64,000 nt of DNA from Pseudoalteromonas rubra (GCF_000238295.3 NZ_AHCD03000035.1:1234797-1298796), one strand, 5' to 3'. Positions 53,352-61,894 are shown, counted from the first letter of the stretch. Made by a program: numbers and translations. Notes: generated by a model from the letters alone, not told the origin.

Positions 53352-54104
53352 ATGTTAGTTTTGAAACAAGGCACGTTTTTACAAGACCTCCTCATGGCAA
53401 CAGACACGCAAACGTGTCTTCAAAAGTTCTCTGAAGCAATCAGACAATTTGGCTTTGAATCTGGCTTTTATTGTTTTGTGCCCAATTCCGTGCTTCATCC
53501 TGACGCAGAAAATCAGCCCATTATAGAAATGACCGATCCGGCCAGAGCCAACTTTTTGCATCATTACAGTGCCGAGAATCTGGTTGCCAATGACTTTATT
53601 TTTCATGCGGCCTTGTCTGGTCATCGCGATCCACTCCCCTGGTGGCATGAGGCCCAAAGCAGGGAGGTCAGTGCTGTTGAACGCAATGTCATTGAGGTGC
53701 CCCGTTATGACTACGATATACAAAACGGACTGACAATCCCGGTTATGCAAGATCAACGCGGCTTTGCCTGCGTGACCGTTTTCTCCGATCTCAGCGATAG
53801 CCGCTTTACGCTTTTCCTTAACGAAGACCTCAACAGTCTCACCCTGCTGGCCAATGCTCTGCATGCTAAGTTGTTTTCAGACAATCAGTTTATGACCACG
53901 TTGTTCAACCGGATAGTCTCAATCAACCCGACAGAGCAGCAAGTGTTTCGCCACCTGATCTCGGGTAAACCAATGAAGCAGATCGAGGATCACACTGGGA
54001 TCAGCTACCGCTATGCCACTAAGGTGCTTGATAAGTTTCGCAAAAAACATGGCAATATCAGTAAAGATCAGCTGCTCTACAGCCTTGGTCATTTTTTCTT
54101 TTAG
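53352..54104 (+). CDS. LuxR-family regulator with autoinducer-binding domain
   Basis: A 250-residue protein. The N-terminal part (about 10-165) matches the autoinducer-binding domain layout, with an aromatic 'FHAALSGHRDPLPWW' region and the 'NGLTIPVMQDQRGFACVTVFSD' strand pair. The C-terminal part (about 190-250) is a LuxR-type helix-turn-helix, somewhat divergent: 'NPTEQQVFRHLISGKPMKQIEDHTGISYRYATKVLDKFRKKHG' against the usual 'LT.RE.EVL.....G.s..eIA..L.iS..TV..H'. No LuxI-type synthase is nearby, so it is a solo; the adjacent acyltransferase-methyltransferase may supply its ligand (inference). No clear Shine-Dalgarno precedes ATG 53352; ATG 53394 is an alternative start. Confidence 0.8.
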   Translation: MLVLKQGTFLQDLLMATDTQTCLQKFSEAIRQFGFESGFYCFVPNSVLHPDAENQPIIEMTDPARANFLHHYSAENLVANDFIFHAALSGHRDPLPWWHEAQSREVSAVERNVIEVPRYDYDIQNGLTIPVMQDQRGFACVTVFSDLSDSRFTLFLNEDLNSLTLLANALHAKLFSDNQFMTTLFNRIVSINPTEQQVFRHLISGKPMKQIEDHTGISYRYATKVLDKFRKKHGNISKDQLLYSLGHFFF

Positions 54105-54146
54105 GCCTACTCAGTCACAGGCCTATGCCGAGGTGTGAGTCATACC

Positions 54147-56510
54147 TCATTGGCTATAGCTGTGTACCGTTTCACGCCCAACCCATCCCGTTTTTGAGCG
54201 ACACTCACCAGATAATACCCGCACCTGGTGCCAGCTCGATTCTGTATCCAGTATCTCAACCTCGCTGCCCGCCAGAGCATAGCAAACTGGCTCCGCGGTG
54301 AACTCGGCCTTATCCAGCAGCAAGCTCACGCCACTTGCCGGGTTAGCCAGATAGATGTCTGACCCGCTGCAATTTTGCTGCTCAGGTAAATACAGCCCTT
54401 CAAACCAGACCCAGTACAGTGTCTGCTCACCGTCTTCTTCGTCAATGGCAATTTGATACCAGCCAGGGATCGGAACTGTGCTATCTTCACTGACAACCCG
54501 GGTCAGGGCCGCCTCAGTGCCAGCTTCCAGCTCAACATAGAACTCAGAGGACAAGTCTGGCACCTCGTAGGCCTTGATCTTACTGCGACTCAAGGACTTC
54601 TCAGGGTGGTCGCCCACAATCACCCTATCGCGGCATAACTCGCTCACACTGACCAAAAAGCTCAGTTCCGGCAAAAAACCTGGCTGGTAAAACGTATACA
54701 ACTGTTGCTGCTCTGCCTTCAGCGCAGCAGTGTTAATGCCAATCTCCAGCATTGACGATGACGCATCAAATGCGACAGTCTCCGGCGTATAAGGTGTTAG
54801 TGACGCCGCTTCATTGTACACTGCAGGTCCGGTGTAGAACGCCAGGTTTAACGCCCCCCCAGCCATCGCCTGAGAATCAATAAACGGCTTAAAGCTGTCG
54901 TCATGCTCCATGATGGTCGTCTGGATCAGCTGCTGAGCGGATTTATCGTTCAATAACTCAGGCTCGCGGGCTTTAAGACTCTGACCCCGATACAGCGCTC
55001 TGTGATAGATCTCCTCCTGCCAGTCTTGCGCACCCAGCTCGACACTAACGCGGGCCAGCGCCGTGGCCAAATCTTCACCCAAACGCACCGACATATCGGC
55101 ATCGACAGCAAAATCAGTATTATCCTCGCCTGCCAGATATTGCTTTAACTGATAGTTATGATTGGCAGCCTGAAGGCGTGAGTGTGCAGAGAACTCGATA
55201 TCAAGCACCGCAAAAGAGCGTAATAACAGCTTAGGCATAATGTATCCGTTGACCTCAACCGTGGCCTGGGTTGCAAAGCTATCCGGGCTGTTCAGGTTAT
55301 GTGTAAAACGGCTGCTGAGCGTGGTGGTAACAGGTAAAGTATCGCACTGACTGCCACACTCCACCCCCAGGTGCATCTGGCCAGTCAAATCGAGCTGGTT
55401 CACCACATTGATGTCGGCTGTTGCAGAGGCTGCTCCACCCACACCAAATGCCAGCTGAACTCTGGGGCTGATCAGCCTGAGCACAGAAGCATTTAATAAC
55501 GGGATCTTAAAGGAGCGAGTCAGAAAGTGACATGAAAAATCCCCATCCACCTGACCACTAAGGGTAAACTGGTTGCGAAAACGCAGCCCCAGCTCCCCCA
55601 GCAATTCAGCTCTGAAATGGCTGTCCCTGACACGAATAATGGCCCTGAGCGTTTCCTTTTCAACCGAAAAACGGTGTTTTCCCGACCACGAAAATTGCTC
55701 TCCGTACGACGATTCACACTGAGTCGAAATGGCCGGAGCAGGTGCGCCCTGCCCTTCGGCTGCAAATTGGGCAGCTCGGTTTTGCAAGTCTGTCGCTTCA
55801 AAGGTGATGGTAAACCCCTGGTCATCTTCAACAATCTCAGCATCGTCGCCAAATGCCTCGCGCAGTATCGTCTTGTCCAGTTCAAATGCCACTTCATCCT
55901 GGTAGTCCAGGTTTTCAAAGGCGTCGCTCAGCGGTACGGCATCGAGCACGACCTGATCGCCGGATTGTTCTGTTTGCTGCGCCACCCGACCCAGAAAGGG
56001 GGTTTCCCCCAGATTCACCCACAGCTCGCCCGGTGTTGCCTCTAAGCCAGCCGTTGTATTAATCACAATTTTCCCCTGAGTGTCCTGATGCAACACCTCC
56101 GTGACGGCATCGTCCTCAATCACCTGAACATCGGGGTTGAAGCCATAACTATGCACCTGAATCGACGACGAACGCACTTGCCCCCAGTAGGCAACAACGC
56201 TGGCGATGCCCGTGCCGCCCAAGCTGGTAATGGTACCAGTGTCATCAACCGCAATCAGCGTCTCATCTGAGACCTCATAGCTCAGCGCCACGTCCGTCAT
56301 TGGCTTGCCTTGCGCATCGTACACGTTGAATTCAAGCGCGGCGGTCTGATCCGCATAGTGCAGCTGGACCTCGGTGTGCGCTGGCGCTATCTGCGCGACC
56401 TGCTGAGCCACTTTGTCTGCTGGCTGCTGCGCCTCGGGTTGCTCACCTGAGCCACCACACCCCACCAGCATGCACAACAGCAATGCACTTAACCCCTGTT
56501 TCATATTCAC
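54147..56510 (-). CDS. Large lipoprotein with Ig-like and SH3-like ends, unknown family
   Basis: A 787-residue predicted lipoprotein (lipobox LVGC, Cys18, then a Gly/Ser and Gln/Pro-rich linker). Residues about 45-125 resemble a bacterial Ig-like (BIG2) domain ('YDAQGKPMTDVALSYEVSDETLIAVDDTGTITSLGGTGIASVVAYWG'). A long central region (about 260-600) with paired cysteines has no family I recognise. The last 50 residues ('GSEVEILDTESSWHQVRVLSGECRSKTGWVGRE') look SH3-like. Probably surface-exposed or periplasmic, possibly an adhesin or wall-binding protein (inference). Divergent from traT. Confidence 0.7.
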   Translation of the reverse strand: MNMKQGLSALLLCMLVGCGGSGEQPEAQQPADKVAQQVAQIAPAHTEVQLHYADQTAALEFNVYDAQGKPMTDVALSYEVSDETLIAVDDTGTITSLGGTGIASVVAYWGQVRSSSIQVHSYGFNPDVQVIEDDAVTEVLHQDTQGKIVINTTAGLEATPGELWVNLGETPFLGRVAQQTEQSGDQVVLDAVPLSDAFENLDYQDEVAFELDKTILREAFGDDAEIVEDDQGFTITFEATDLQNRAAQFAAEGQGAPAPAISTQCESSYGEQFSWSGKHRFSVEKETLRAIIRVRDSHFRAELLGELGLRFRNQFTLSGQVDGDFSCHFLTRSFKIPLLNASVLRLISPRVQLAFGVGGAASATADINVVNQLDLTGQMHLGVECGSQCDTLPVTTTLSSRFTHNLNSPDSFATQATVEVNGYIMPKLLLRSFAVLDIEFSAHSRLQAANHNYQLKQYLAGEDNTDFAVDADMSVRLGEDLATALARVSVELGAQDWQEEIYHRALYRGQSLKAREPELLNDKSAQQLIQTTIMEHDDSFKPFIDSQAMAGGALNLAFYTGPAVYNEAASLTPYTPETVAFDASSSMLEIGINTAALKAEQQQLYTFYQPGFLPELSFLVSVSELCRDRVIVGDHPEKSLSRSKIKAYEVPDLSSEFYVELEAGTEAALTRVVSEDSTVPIPGWYQIAIDEEDGEQTLYWVWFEGLYLPEQQNCSGSDIYLANPASGVSLLLDKAEFTAEPVCYALAGSEVEILDTESSWHQVRVLSGECRSKTGWVGRETVHSYSQ

Positions 56511-56560
56511 CCCACGGTTTGGTTAAAGCACCATGATGAAACAGATGACTCAAAGCTCAA

Positions 56561-56578
56561 GGGTAGAAATTTCTACCC
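56561..56578. promoter_or_regulatory. Perfect 18-bp palindrome between divergent lipoprotein and traT genes
   Basis: GGGTAGAAATTTCTACCC is a perfect 18-bp palindrome centred in the 131-bp divergent promoter region, about 50 bp from the lipoprotein start and 63 bp from the traT start. Its size and placement fit an operator serving both genes. Regulator unknown. Confidence 0.6.
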
Positions 56579-56641
56579 TGTTCAGATTTTGTTGAGCGAT
56601 CCACAATCATTCCTGAAATCAACAAACACCAAGAGGGAATC

Positions 56642-57400
56642 ATGGAAACCTTAAACACATCACCTAATTTTAGTGTGCCTCGTGTACTTACTTATGTCTT
56701 TACTTTACTGGTACTGTCCCAGCTGGCGGCCTGCTCAGCCATGCAAACGGCGGTAAAAAAACGCGACCTGCGAGTTGAAACCAAAATGAGCGACTCGATA
56801 TTTCTCGACCCGGTCGGCAGTGACAAACGCACCGTCTTTTTACAGCTGCGCAATACCTCAGATAAGCAACAGCTCAGTATTGCTGAAGAAGTGCGCAGCG
56901 CCATCAGCAGTAAGGGCTACAAAATTGTCTCAGATCCCGATAAAGCCCACTTCTGGATCCAGGCCAATATTTTAAAAGCGGGCAGAACCACGGCAGATGA
57001 GTCCCGAGGGATCCTTGCACAAGGATACGGCGGCGCGTTGGCAGGTGCCATGGTGGGGGCGCAATTTGGCAGTGGAAGTGGGCAAGCTACGGCCAGTCTT
57101 TTGGGCGCCACCGCAGGCTTTGTCGCCGATGCCATGGTGGAGGATGTGTATTACAACATAGTCACCGATTTGCAGGTCTCTGAGCGCGCCAAACAGGGCG
57201 TGGCTGTACAGGAAAATAACCAGGCGAAGCTCAAACAAGGTAATTCAGGCTACAAAGCGGTGACCTCCAATGAGGTGACCGATCGCAAAAAATATCAGAC
57301 CCGCGTGATCTCAACTGCGAACAAAATGAACCTGGAATTTGACGAAGCCCGCCCCAAGCTTATTGAAGGGTTAGCTAACTCTATCTCAGGACTACTCTGA
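56642..57400 (+). CDS. traT: TraT-family outer-membrane lipoprotein
   Basis: A 252-residue homologue of plasmid TraT (surface exclusion and complement resistance). After a lipobox in 'QLAAC' the mature N-terminus 'SAMQTAVKKRDLRVETKMSDSIFLDPV' matches TraT closely. 'RTVFLQLRNTSDKQQ', 'PDKAHFWIQANILKA' and 'ADAMVEDVYYNIVTDLQ' follow. A glycine-rich stretch in the middle (about 120-160) matches the pore-like TraT segment. There is no conjugation gene nearby, so this is a chromosomal copy. An AGAGGG Shine-Dalgarno precedes the ATG. The first about 18 residues are unusually polar for a signal peptide, so Met-to-Cys processing may use an internal start. Confidence 0.85.
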   Translation: METLNTSPNFSVPRVLTYVFTLLVLSQLAACSAMQTAVKKRDLRVETKMSDSIFLDPVGSDKRTVFLQLRNTSDKQQLSIAEEVRSAISSKGYKIVSDPDKAHFWIQANILKAGRTTADESRGILAQGYGGALAGAMVGAQFGSGSGQATASLLGATAGFVADAMVEDVYYNIVTDLQVSERAKQGVAVQENNQAKLKQGNSGYKAVTSNEVTDRKKYQTRVISTANKMNLEFDEARPKLIEGLANSISGLL

Positions 57401-57429
57401 TAACCAAATAAACCAAGAGTTTATGTCCC

Positions 57430-57466
57430 TAAGCCGTACGCTGACTCCATGTAGTGCGGCTTATTT
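57430..57466 (+). terminator. Weak hairpin after traT
   Basis: TAAGCCGTAC and GTGCGGCTTA pair over 10 bp (one G-U) with a 14-nt loop, followed by TTTCAC. It may end traT transcripts before the CRISPR-accessory genes. Confidence 0.4.
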
Positions 57467-57532
57467 CACAACAATAATAACGTTTGCTCCGCAATGTTTT
57501 GCAGCACAAAAACATCAAACAGGAGATTTGAT

Positions 57533-58552
57533 ATGAAACAACTACTGCTGGTTGTCGCCGATACCAACATTAAGCTGATCGCGCAAACACTCAGTGCACT
57601 CAGACACCGAGGACAACACATAGACACGCTAAAAGTGATCACCACCCTGCGAGGCTATCATGCCCTTCACGAAGCCGCATCCGATGGTGCACTGGCTGAC
57701 CAACTGCAACTTGGCCCGGTTGAATTTGACCTGGCTGACATACAAGTGATCAGCGACGAACACGGACAGGCAATGAGTGAGCCCACCACCGCAGCTCAGC
57801 ATGATGCTATGGCCGATTTCATCACCCGTGCTATTCAAAGCGAATGCACCATAGCAAGCCAGCAGGTACACGCTTCTCTGAGCGGCGCACGCAAAACGCT
57901 GACCTTTTTTATGGGTTATGCCATGAGCCTGTTTGCCCGCCTTGGTGACACGCTCAGTCATATATTGCCGGGCAATACGGGCGACCCGGCCCCCGCTTTA
58001 GTCACCATACCGTTTGTTCGTATGCGCGATGAACTGCCGGCCGCTTTGTTAGACCAGCAGACGAGTTATCAGGACGTGGTTGAAAGCCTGAACACAGTCA
58101 AAAATGAACATCCGTTAGAACTTATCCCCCAGGCGCACAGCGTCCGGCTCGGTGACCTCATCACCCGGCTAAGACCCATAGATCTGACCTTTTATATTTG
58201 GTTTATCAAACAGCAAAGGCAGCAACAGGGGAGCGTGCGGGCACCCGTTCGCAATCAGCCCGATCCAGAGTATGCCAATACATTTATTGCGCAATACCGA
58301 ACCCTGGTTGACTGGCTCAGGGCAGATGAAGTGGAAGCTGAATTGAGAGCCAAAACGTTTTGTCACGACACTGGCTTTGGCATGGATGCCAACTTTTTTT
58401 CGGAGCGTAAATCGCGGATAAAGCGCAGCTTTTTATGTGGTTTTGGTAAACAAATTAGCGAGCAAATTGCCATCACACACTGTGCCAAACAAGGTCATCA
58501 CCGGCTATACAAAGTGCCTCTGTCTTTATCACGCATTGTCACCCAGTCTTAG
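57533..58552 (+). CDS. Divergent Cas_NE0113/Csm6-type CARF protein
   Basis: A 339-residue paralogue of the protein at 59977. It keeps the second CARF signature ('ASLSGARKTLTFFMGYAMSLF', versus 'TSIAGGRKTMTFYLGYAMSIF' in the canonical copy) and a related C-terminus ('HRLYKVPLSLSRI' versus 'SFYRIPLHHYRI'). The N-terminal nucleotide loop has drifted from 'LLAVTGLAPQVITETL' to 'LLVVADTNIKLIAQTL', losing the TGxxPQV motif, and one Gly of GGRK has become Ala. It may thus bind cyclic oligoadenylate without cleaving it, or bind another ligand (inference). No HEPN R-x4-6-H motif was found. The start at 57533 is fixed by AGGAG 8 nt upstream. Nine base pairs separate it from the Csx16-CARF gene. Confidence 0.72.
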   Translation: MKQLLLVVADTNIKLIAQTLSALRHRGQHIDTLKVITTLRGYHALHEAASDGALADQLQLGPVEFDLADIQVISDEHGQAMSEPTTAAQHDAMADFITRAIQSECTIASQQVHASLSGARKTLTFFMGYAMSLFARLGDTLSHILPGNTGDPAPALVTIPFVRMRDELPAALLDQQTSYQDVVESLNTVKNEHPLELIPQAHSVRLGDLITRLRPIDLTFYIWFIKQQRQQQGSVRAPVRNQPDPEYANTFIAQYRTLVDWLRADEVEAELRAKTFCHDTGFGMDANFFSERKSRIKRSFLCGFGKQISEQIAITHCAKQGHHRLYKVPLSLSRIVTQS

Positions 58553-58561
58553 GAGTTTGCT

Positions 58562-59782
58562 ATGAATTACTTTGTCAGCCGTCATGCCGGGGCAATTGCC
58601 TGGGCAGAGCAGCACCTGTCCATCGACCATTTTCTGACCCACCTGGTGCCGGATATGCTGGTAGCGGGTGACAAAGTCTACGGTACGTTGCCCGTGCACC
58701 TGGTTGCTCAAATTAACCTCAGAGGCGCCGAGTATTACCACTTAACACTGGACCTGCCGGAACATTTACGTGGTCAGGAACTCAGTGCCAAAGAACTGGA
58801 ACGGTTTGCCGCCCGGGTGCAGCTATATCGGGTCTGCGATCCTTACTCATTCTGGTATCAAAAACACCTACTCAAGATCCGGCAGACACTAAGAACGCTA
58901 TCCCAGAACGTACAGCGCTTTTGCCTGCAATCGCTATCAGTGCGACGTTTAATCGCCTTTGCGTTTGCCATGATCTCGCTGATCTGCATCGCCTGGCTGG
59001 GCGATCAGAGCTACTTTTTGTATCAGCAACTGACCAACCCAGACACCACAACGGCATTCGACAATCAGGCCAGTATAGTGAGCCTGATCATCTTACTGAT
59101 AAGCTCGGCCCTGAGCGCCTATCTGGGGTTCAGTTTTGTCAAAGTGCGCCACCTGAACAGAACCCATGCCCTGCCAAGGTGCGAGGCGTTGATCCTCACC
59201 GCTTCGCCTCTGGGCGGCGGATACCGGCTGACGTTTAATGCCAGGCAGTGCGAGCTGTCACATCCGGACGGTGCAGAACCCTTAACACTGACCTCAAACC
59301 TGGCAAATGACATTGAGGCCATAACCCGGTTTAAAACCCAACACGGGATCAGAGCCCCCTTTAACTGGCAGCAGGCCCTGCGCGCAATACTGGCACACCA
59401 CCCGACACTCCGTCATGTGGTGCTGATCTGCTCAGAACAACTGCACTTCAGCCAGGATGGTAAGACACCTCATGCCGAACTGTTGGCGGAGCTGTTACAG
59501 CACTATGTGGACCGCGAACACTGTCAGGTTGAAGTCGCCAGAGGGCGCTTAGATAAAGACTCCATTGCCAGTTATTACACTGAGATTGAACACCAGATCA
59601 ACCGCTTGCAGGCACTTGGCATATCGGAGCGCGCAATCTGTATTGATAACACTGCGGGCCAGGTACCCGCGAGCATGGGCGCCTGTCTGGCCACGTTACA
59701 CAACCAATGTCATATCCAGTACTTTAACAACCAGGGTGTGACACAGAACTACCAGGTTACGTTTAAACAAATCGACGCCTAG
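58562..59782 (+). CDS. csx16: Csx16 fused to two TM helices and a CARF-like domain
   Basis: A 406-residue three-part protein. Residues 1-95 match the Csx16 (VVA1548) family: 'YFVSRHAGAIAWAEQH', 'HLVPDML.AGDKVYGTLPVHL', 'GAEYYHLTLDLPEHLRGQELS'. Two membrane helices follow (about 129-147 and 171-193). Residues about 205-406 look like a CARF domain: first strand-loop 'EALILTASPL', later 'HVVLICSEQ', and the second ligand loop 'ICIDNTAGQVPASMGACLATLH'. Csx16 proteins are reported type III ring nucleases that break cyclic tetra-adenylate; CARF domains bind it. I infer a cyclic-oligoadenylate-gated membrane effector with a built-in off switch. It starts after AGGAG, 9 bp after the preceding CARF gene. 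Confidence 0.72.
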   Translation: MNYFVSRHAGAIAWAEQHLSIDHFLTHLVPDMLVAGDKVYGTLPVHLVAQINLRGAEYYHLTLDLPEHLRGQELSAKELERFAARVQLYRVCDPYSFWYQKHLLKIRQTLRTLSQNVQRFCLQSLSVRRLIAFAFAMISLICIAWLGDQSYFLYQQLTNPDTTTAFDNQASIVSLIILLISSALSAYLGFSFVKVRHLNRTHALPRCEALILTASPLGGGYRLTFNARQCELSHPDGAEPLTLTSNLANDIEAITRFKTQHGIRAPFNWQQALRAILAHHPTLRHVVLICSEQLHFSQDGKTPHAELLAELLQHYVDREHCQVEVARGRLDKDSIASYYTEIEHQINRLQALGISERAICIDNTAGQVPASMGACLATLHNQCHIQYFNNQGVTQNYQVTFKQIDA

Positions 59783-59976
59783 GAGGGCCATTGCAAACCC
59801 CAATCGGATGGCGGATACTCGCTTAGCCCCTGCACAGCGTTGCCATGACGCAGGCAGATGGTGATACTTTGCCAGCTCCGTTAAAAGGAGATTAATGCCC
59901 CTGATATTGTAATGACGTATTACGCCAAATGAGGGATATGCAATGCCACCAGGCAAACACAAGAGAAGGAAACACC
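59783..59976. other. 194-bp gap inside the CARF cluster
   Basis: No gene is seen. The length suggests the third gene has its own promoter rather than strict co-transcription. A Shine-Dalgarno-like AAAAGGAGA at about 59883 precedes only a five-codon frame. Confidence 0.35.
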
Positions 59977-61242
59977 ATGACGCATCCAACCAGTACCACA
60001 CTGCTGGCCGTTACCGGACTGGCACCCCAGGTGATCACTGAAACCCTGTACGGGATAGCGCAAAGCCAGCTCGACTGGCCACACAAGATTGTGATCATCA
60101 CCACCAAAAAGGGAAAACAGGCCGCTATCAAGGGCCTGCTCACCCCACAGCCAGATGGCACGCCGGGCCAGCTTAAACAGTTATGTGACGAACTTGGTAA
60201 ACCCCCGGTTTACCTGACTGAAGACAACATACTGGCCGTATCGGATGCGGATAAGCAGGCGATGGACGACACCCGTAGCGAAGCCGACCAGCAGGCACTG
60301 GCCAATTTTATTGTTAAAGAAGTCGCGAAGCTGTGCAGCGATCCGGACACCCGGCTGCATACCTCTATTGCAGGCGGACGTAAAACCATGACCTTTTATC
60401 TGGGCTACGCTATGAGTATTTTTGGCCGCCCCTTTGACCGGCTCAGCCATGTACTGGTGTCAGAACAATACGAATACCTGCCCGACTTTTACTTTCCCAC
60501 CAGCGCATCAAAACTGATTGAAAACCGCAATGGCGAGCAGTTCGACTGCCGGGATGCACAAGTCACCCTCTCGGAAATCCCGTTCGTCAGCCTGCGCAGC
60601 CTGTTCTCGCCTGCGCAGATCCAGCTGTTTAATGATATGGACTATGCCGATCTGGTAGCTCAGGTACAACTGGCCACTAATCCGGACAGCATCAACCTGA
60701 CGCTTTATGCACACTTCAACGATGCGTGTTTAATGATCAATGATTTTGAAGTCGACTTTAGTGACAACCTGATGGAATACGTCTTCTTACTGATGTGTGC
60801 ACGTCAGGGAGAACAAAGCGAGATAAAACGCCCCTCAGCGGTCAATATCAAAGCAGATCCAGAGCTGCCGCAAAAACTGGCTGACAACTTTTTGAAAGCA
60901 CTGGCATTGTTTGTCACCGACACAGACTATCGTGACAGCATGTCACGTGCCAACAAAGTAAACGCACTCACTCAAAATGACGCCGTCTGCAAACACTTTA
61001 CCCACAAAACGCTGAATGATTTAGTAAACAAGGGCATGACACTCTCCATGTTCGACAGTCGCAGAAACGATTTAAAAACCATACTGCAACGCCAGCTGCC
61101 AATGACACTGGTTAATATCATTCTGCCACACCCAAATACCGATAGCGGCGGCGAAACCTCAGAAAAGCGTACCCAGGGTAGCTTCTATCGCATCCCCCTC
61201 CATCATTATCGGATCCGAATAGAAACCAAGGCGCGTTATTAA
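59977..61242 (+). CDS. Cas_NE0113-family CRISPR-associated ring nuclease (Csm6-type CARF)
   Basis: A 421-residue protein with both family signatures intact: 'LLAVTGLAPQVITETLYGI' (residues about 9-27) and 'TSIAGGRKTMTFYLGYAMSIFGRPFDRLSHVLV' (about 130). This is TIGR02584/Cas_NE0113, databases often naming it Csm6-like ring nuclease. CARF proteins sense cyclic oligoadenylate made by Cas10 in type III interference. The C-terminal half (about 215-421) is helical without a HEPN R-x4-6-H motif, so an RNase role is not supported. ATG 59977 has AAGGA 6-7 nt upstream. It is the last gene before the CRISPR array, 172 bp away. Confidence 0.8.
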   Translation: MTHPTSTTLLAVTGLAPQVITETLYGIAQSQLDWPHKIVIITTKKGKQAAIKGLLTPQPDGTPGQLKQLCDELGKPPVYLTEDNILAVSDADKQAMDDTRSEADQQALANFIVKEVAKLCSDPDTRLHTSIAGGRKTMTFYLGYAMSIFGRPFDRLSHVLVSEQYEYLPDFYFPTSASKLIENRNGEQFDCRDAQVTLSEIPFVSLRSLFSPAQIQLFNDMDYADLVAQVQLATNPDSINLTLYAHFNDACLMINDFEVDFSDNLMEYVFLLMCARQGEQSEIKRPSAVNIKADPELPQKLADNFLKALALFVTDTDYRDSMSRANKVNALTQNDAVCKHFTHKTLNDLVNKGMTLSMFDSRRNDLKTILQRQLPMTLVNIILPHPNTDSGGETSEKRTQGSFYRIPLHHYRIRIETKARY

Positions 61243-61413
61243 CCAACAATATCCACACACTTACATATCTGCCAAAACCACACATACCGGCCGCGCGCCG
61301 GTATACCTGGTCAGCAAACAGCAGCTCCCTCAAAAAATGCACTAACCCAAAGCTAAATCATCGCTATCACCAGATCGAATCGCTGTTTTTGATGGTGCCT
61401 CACGTTCAAATGA
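61243..61413. other. Spacer region between the CARF genes and the array
   Basis: A 171-bp non-coding stretch with one hairpin TACCGGC-CGCGC-GCCGGTA (61285-61303) and no T-tract. It would be the leader if the array were read left to right, but repeat orientation argues it is the trailer side. Confidence 0.45.
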
Positions 61414-61653
61414 GTCTTAATCCCCTGTCAAACGGGGAGTGTCCAACCAGTTTTTTTCTTTGGATATGGAAGTAGTTTGGTGTATGTCTTAATCCCCTAT
61501 CAACCGGGGAGCGTCCAACCAGAGAATACAGGCTATTCAAGGAAGATGGGAAGGGTCTTAATCCCCTATCAAACGGGGAGTATCCAATAGCCTGTTCAAA
61601 TGCCATTCCAAGTGGCACTTTTAGTCTTAATCCCCTCTCGCGCGGGGGTGCAG

Positions 61654-61747
61654 TTAAACAGTTCAATAATGTGCACATTGATTCGTCCATGAAGCGCCAA
61701 GTGGCGCGTTCGCGAGAATCGGCGTCCATTGCCTCGCGCTTACACCT
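61654..61747 (+). repeat. Array-invading element, copy 1
   Basis: Follows a type B repeat and ends in a degenerate right-half repeat. Shares TTCAATAATGTGCACATTGA and TCCATGAAGCG with the other copies; middle module (CGTTCGCGAGAATCGGCGTCC) is shared with copy 4. Contains the palindrome GCGCCAAGTGGCGC. It lacks the 3' hairpin module. Confidence 0.7.
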
Positions 61748-61894
61748 GGGAATATCAAACTGTAGGTAACAACCGTAGCCTCTTTGGCTTCTTGTCTTAA
61801 TCCCCTATCAAACGGGAAGCATCCAACCGAGTTACTCCATAAATGGAGGAACTTTCCAAAAGTCTTAATCCCCTATCAAACGGGGAGTATCCAG

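Noticed and set aside
59977..61242. HEPN ribonuclease activity of the Csm6-type protein
   Set aside because: No R-x4-6-H motif is visible in the C-terminal half, so only the CARF/ring-nuclease assignment is supported.
61406..61729. Minus-strand open frame of 107 codons across the CRISPR repeats
   Set aside because: Its peptide repeats (RSPVDRGLR-type) are simply translated CRISPR repeats; no ribosome site or homology.
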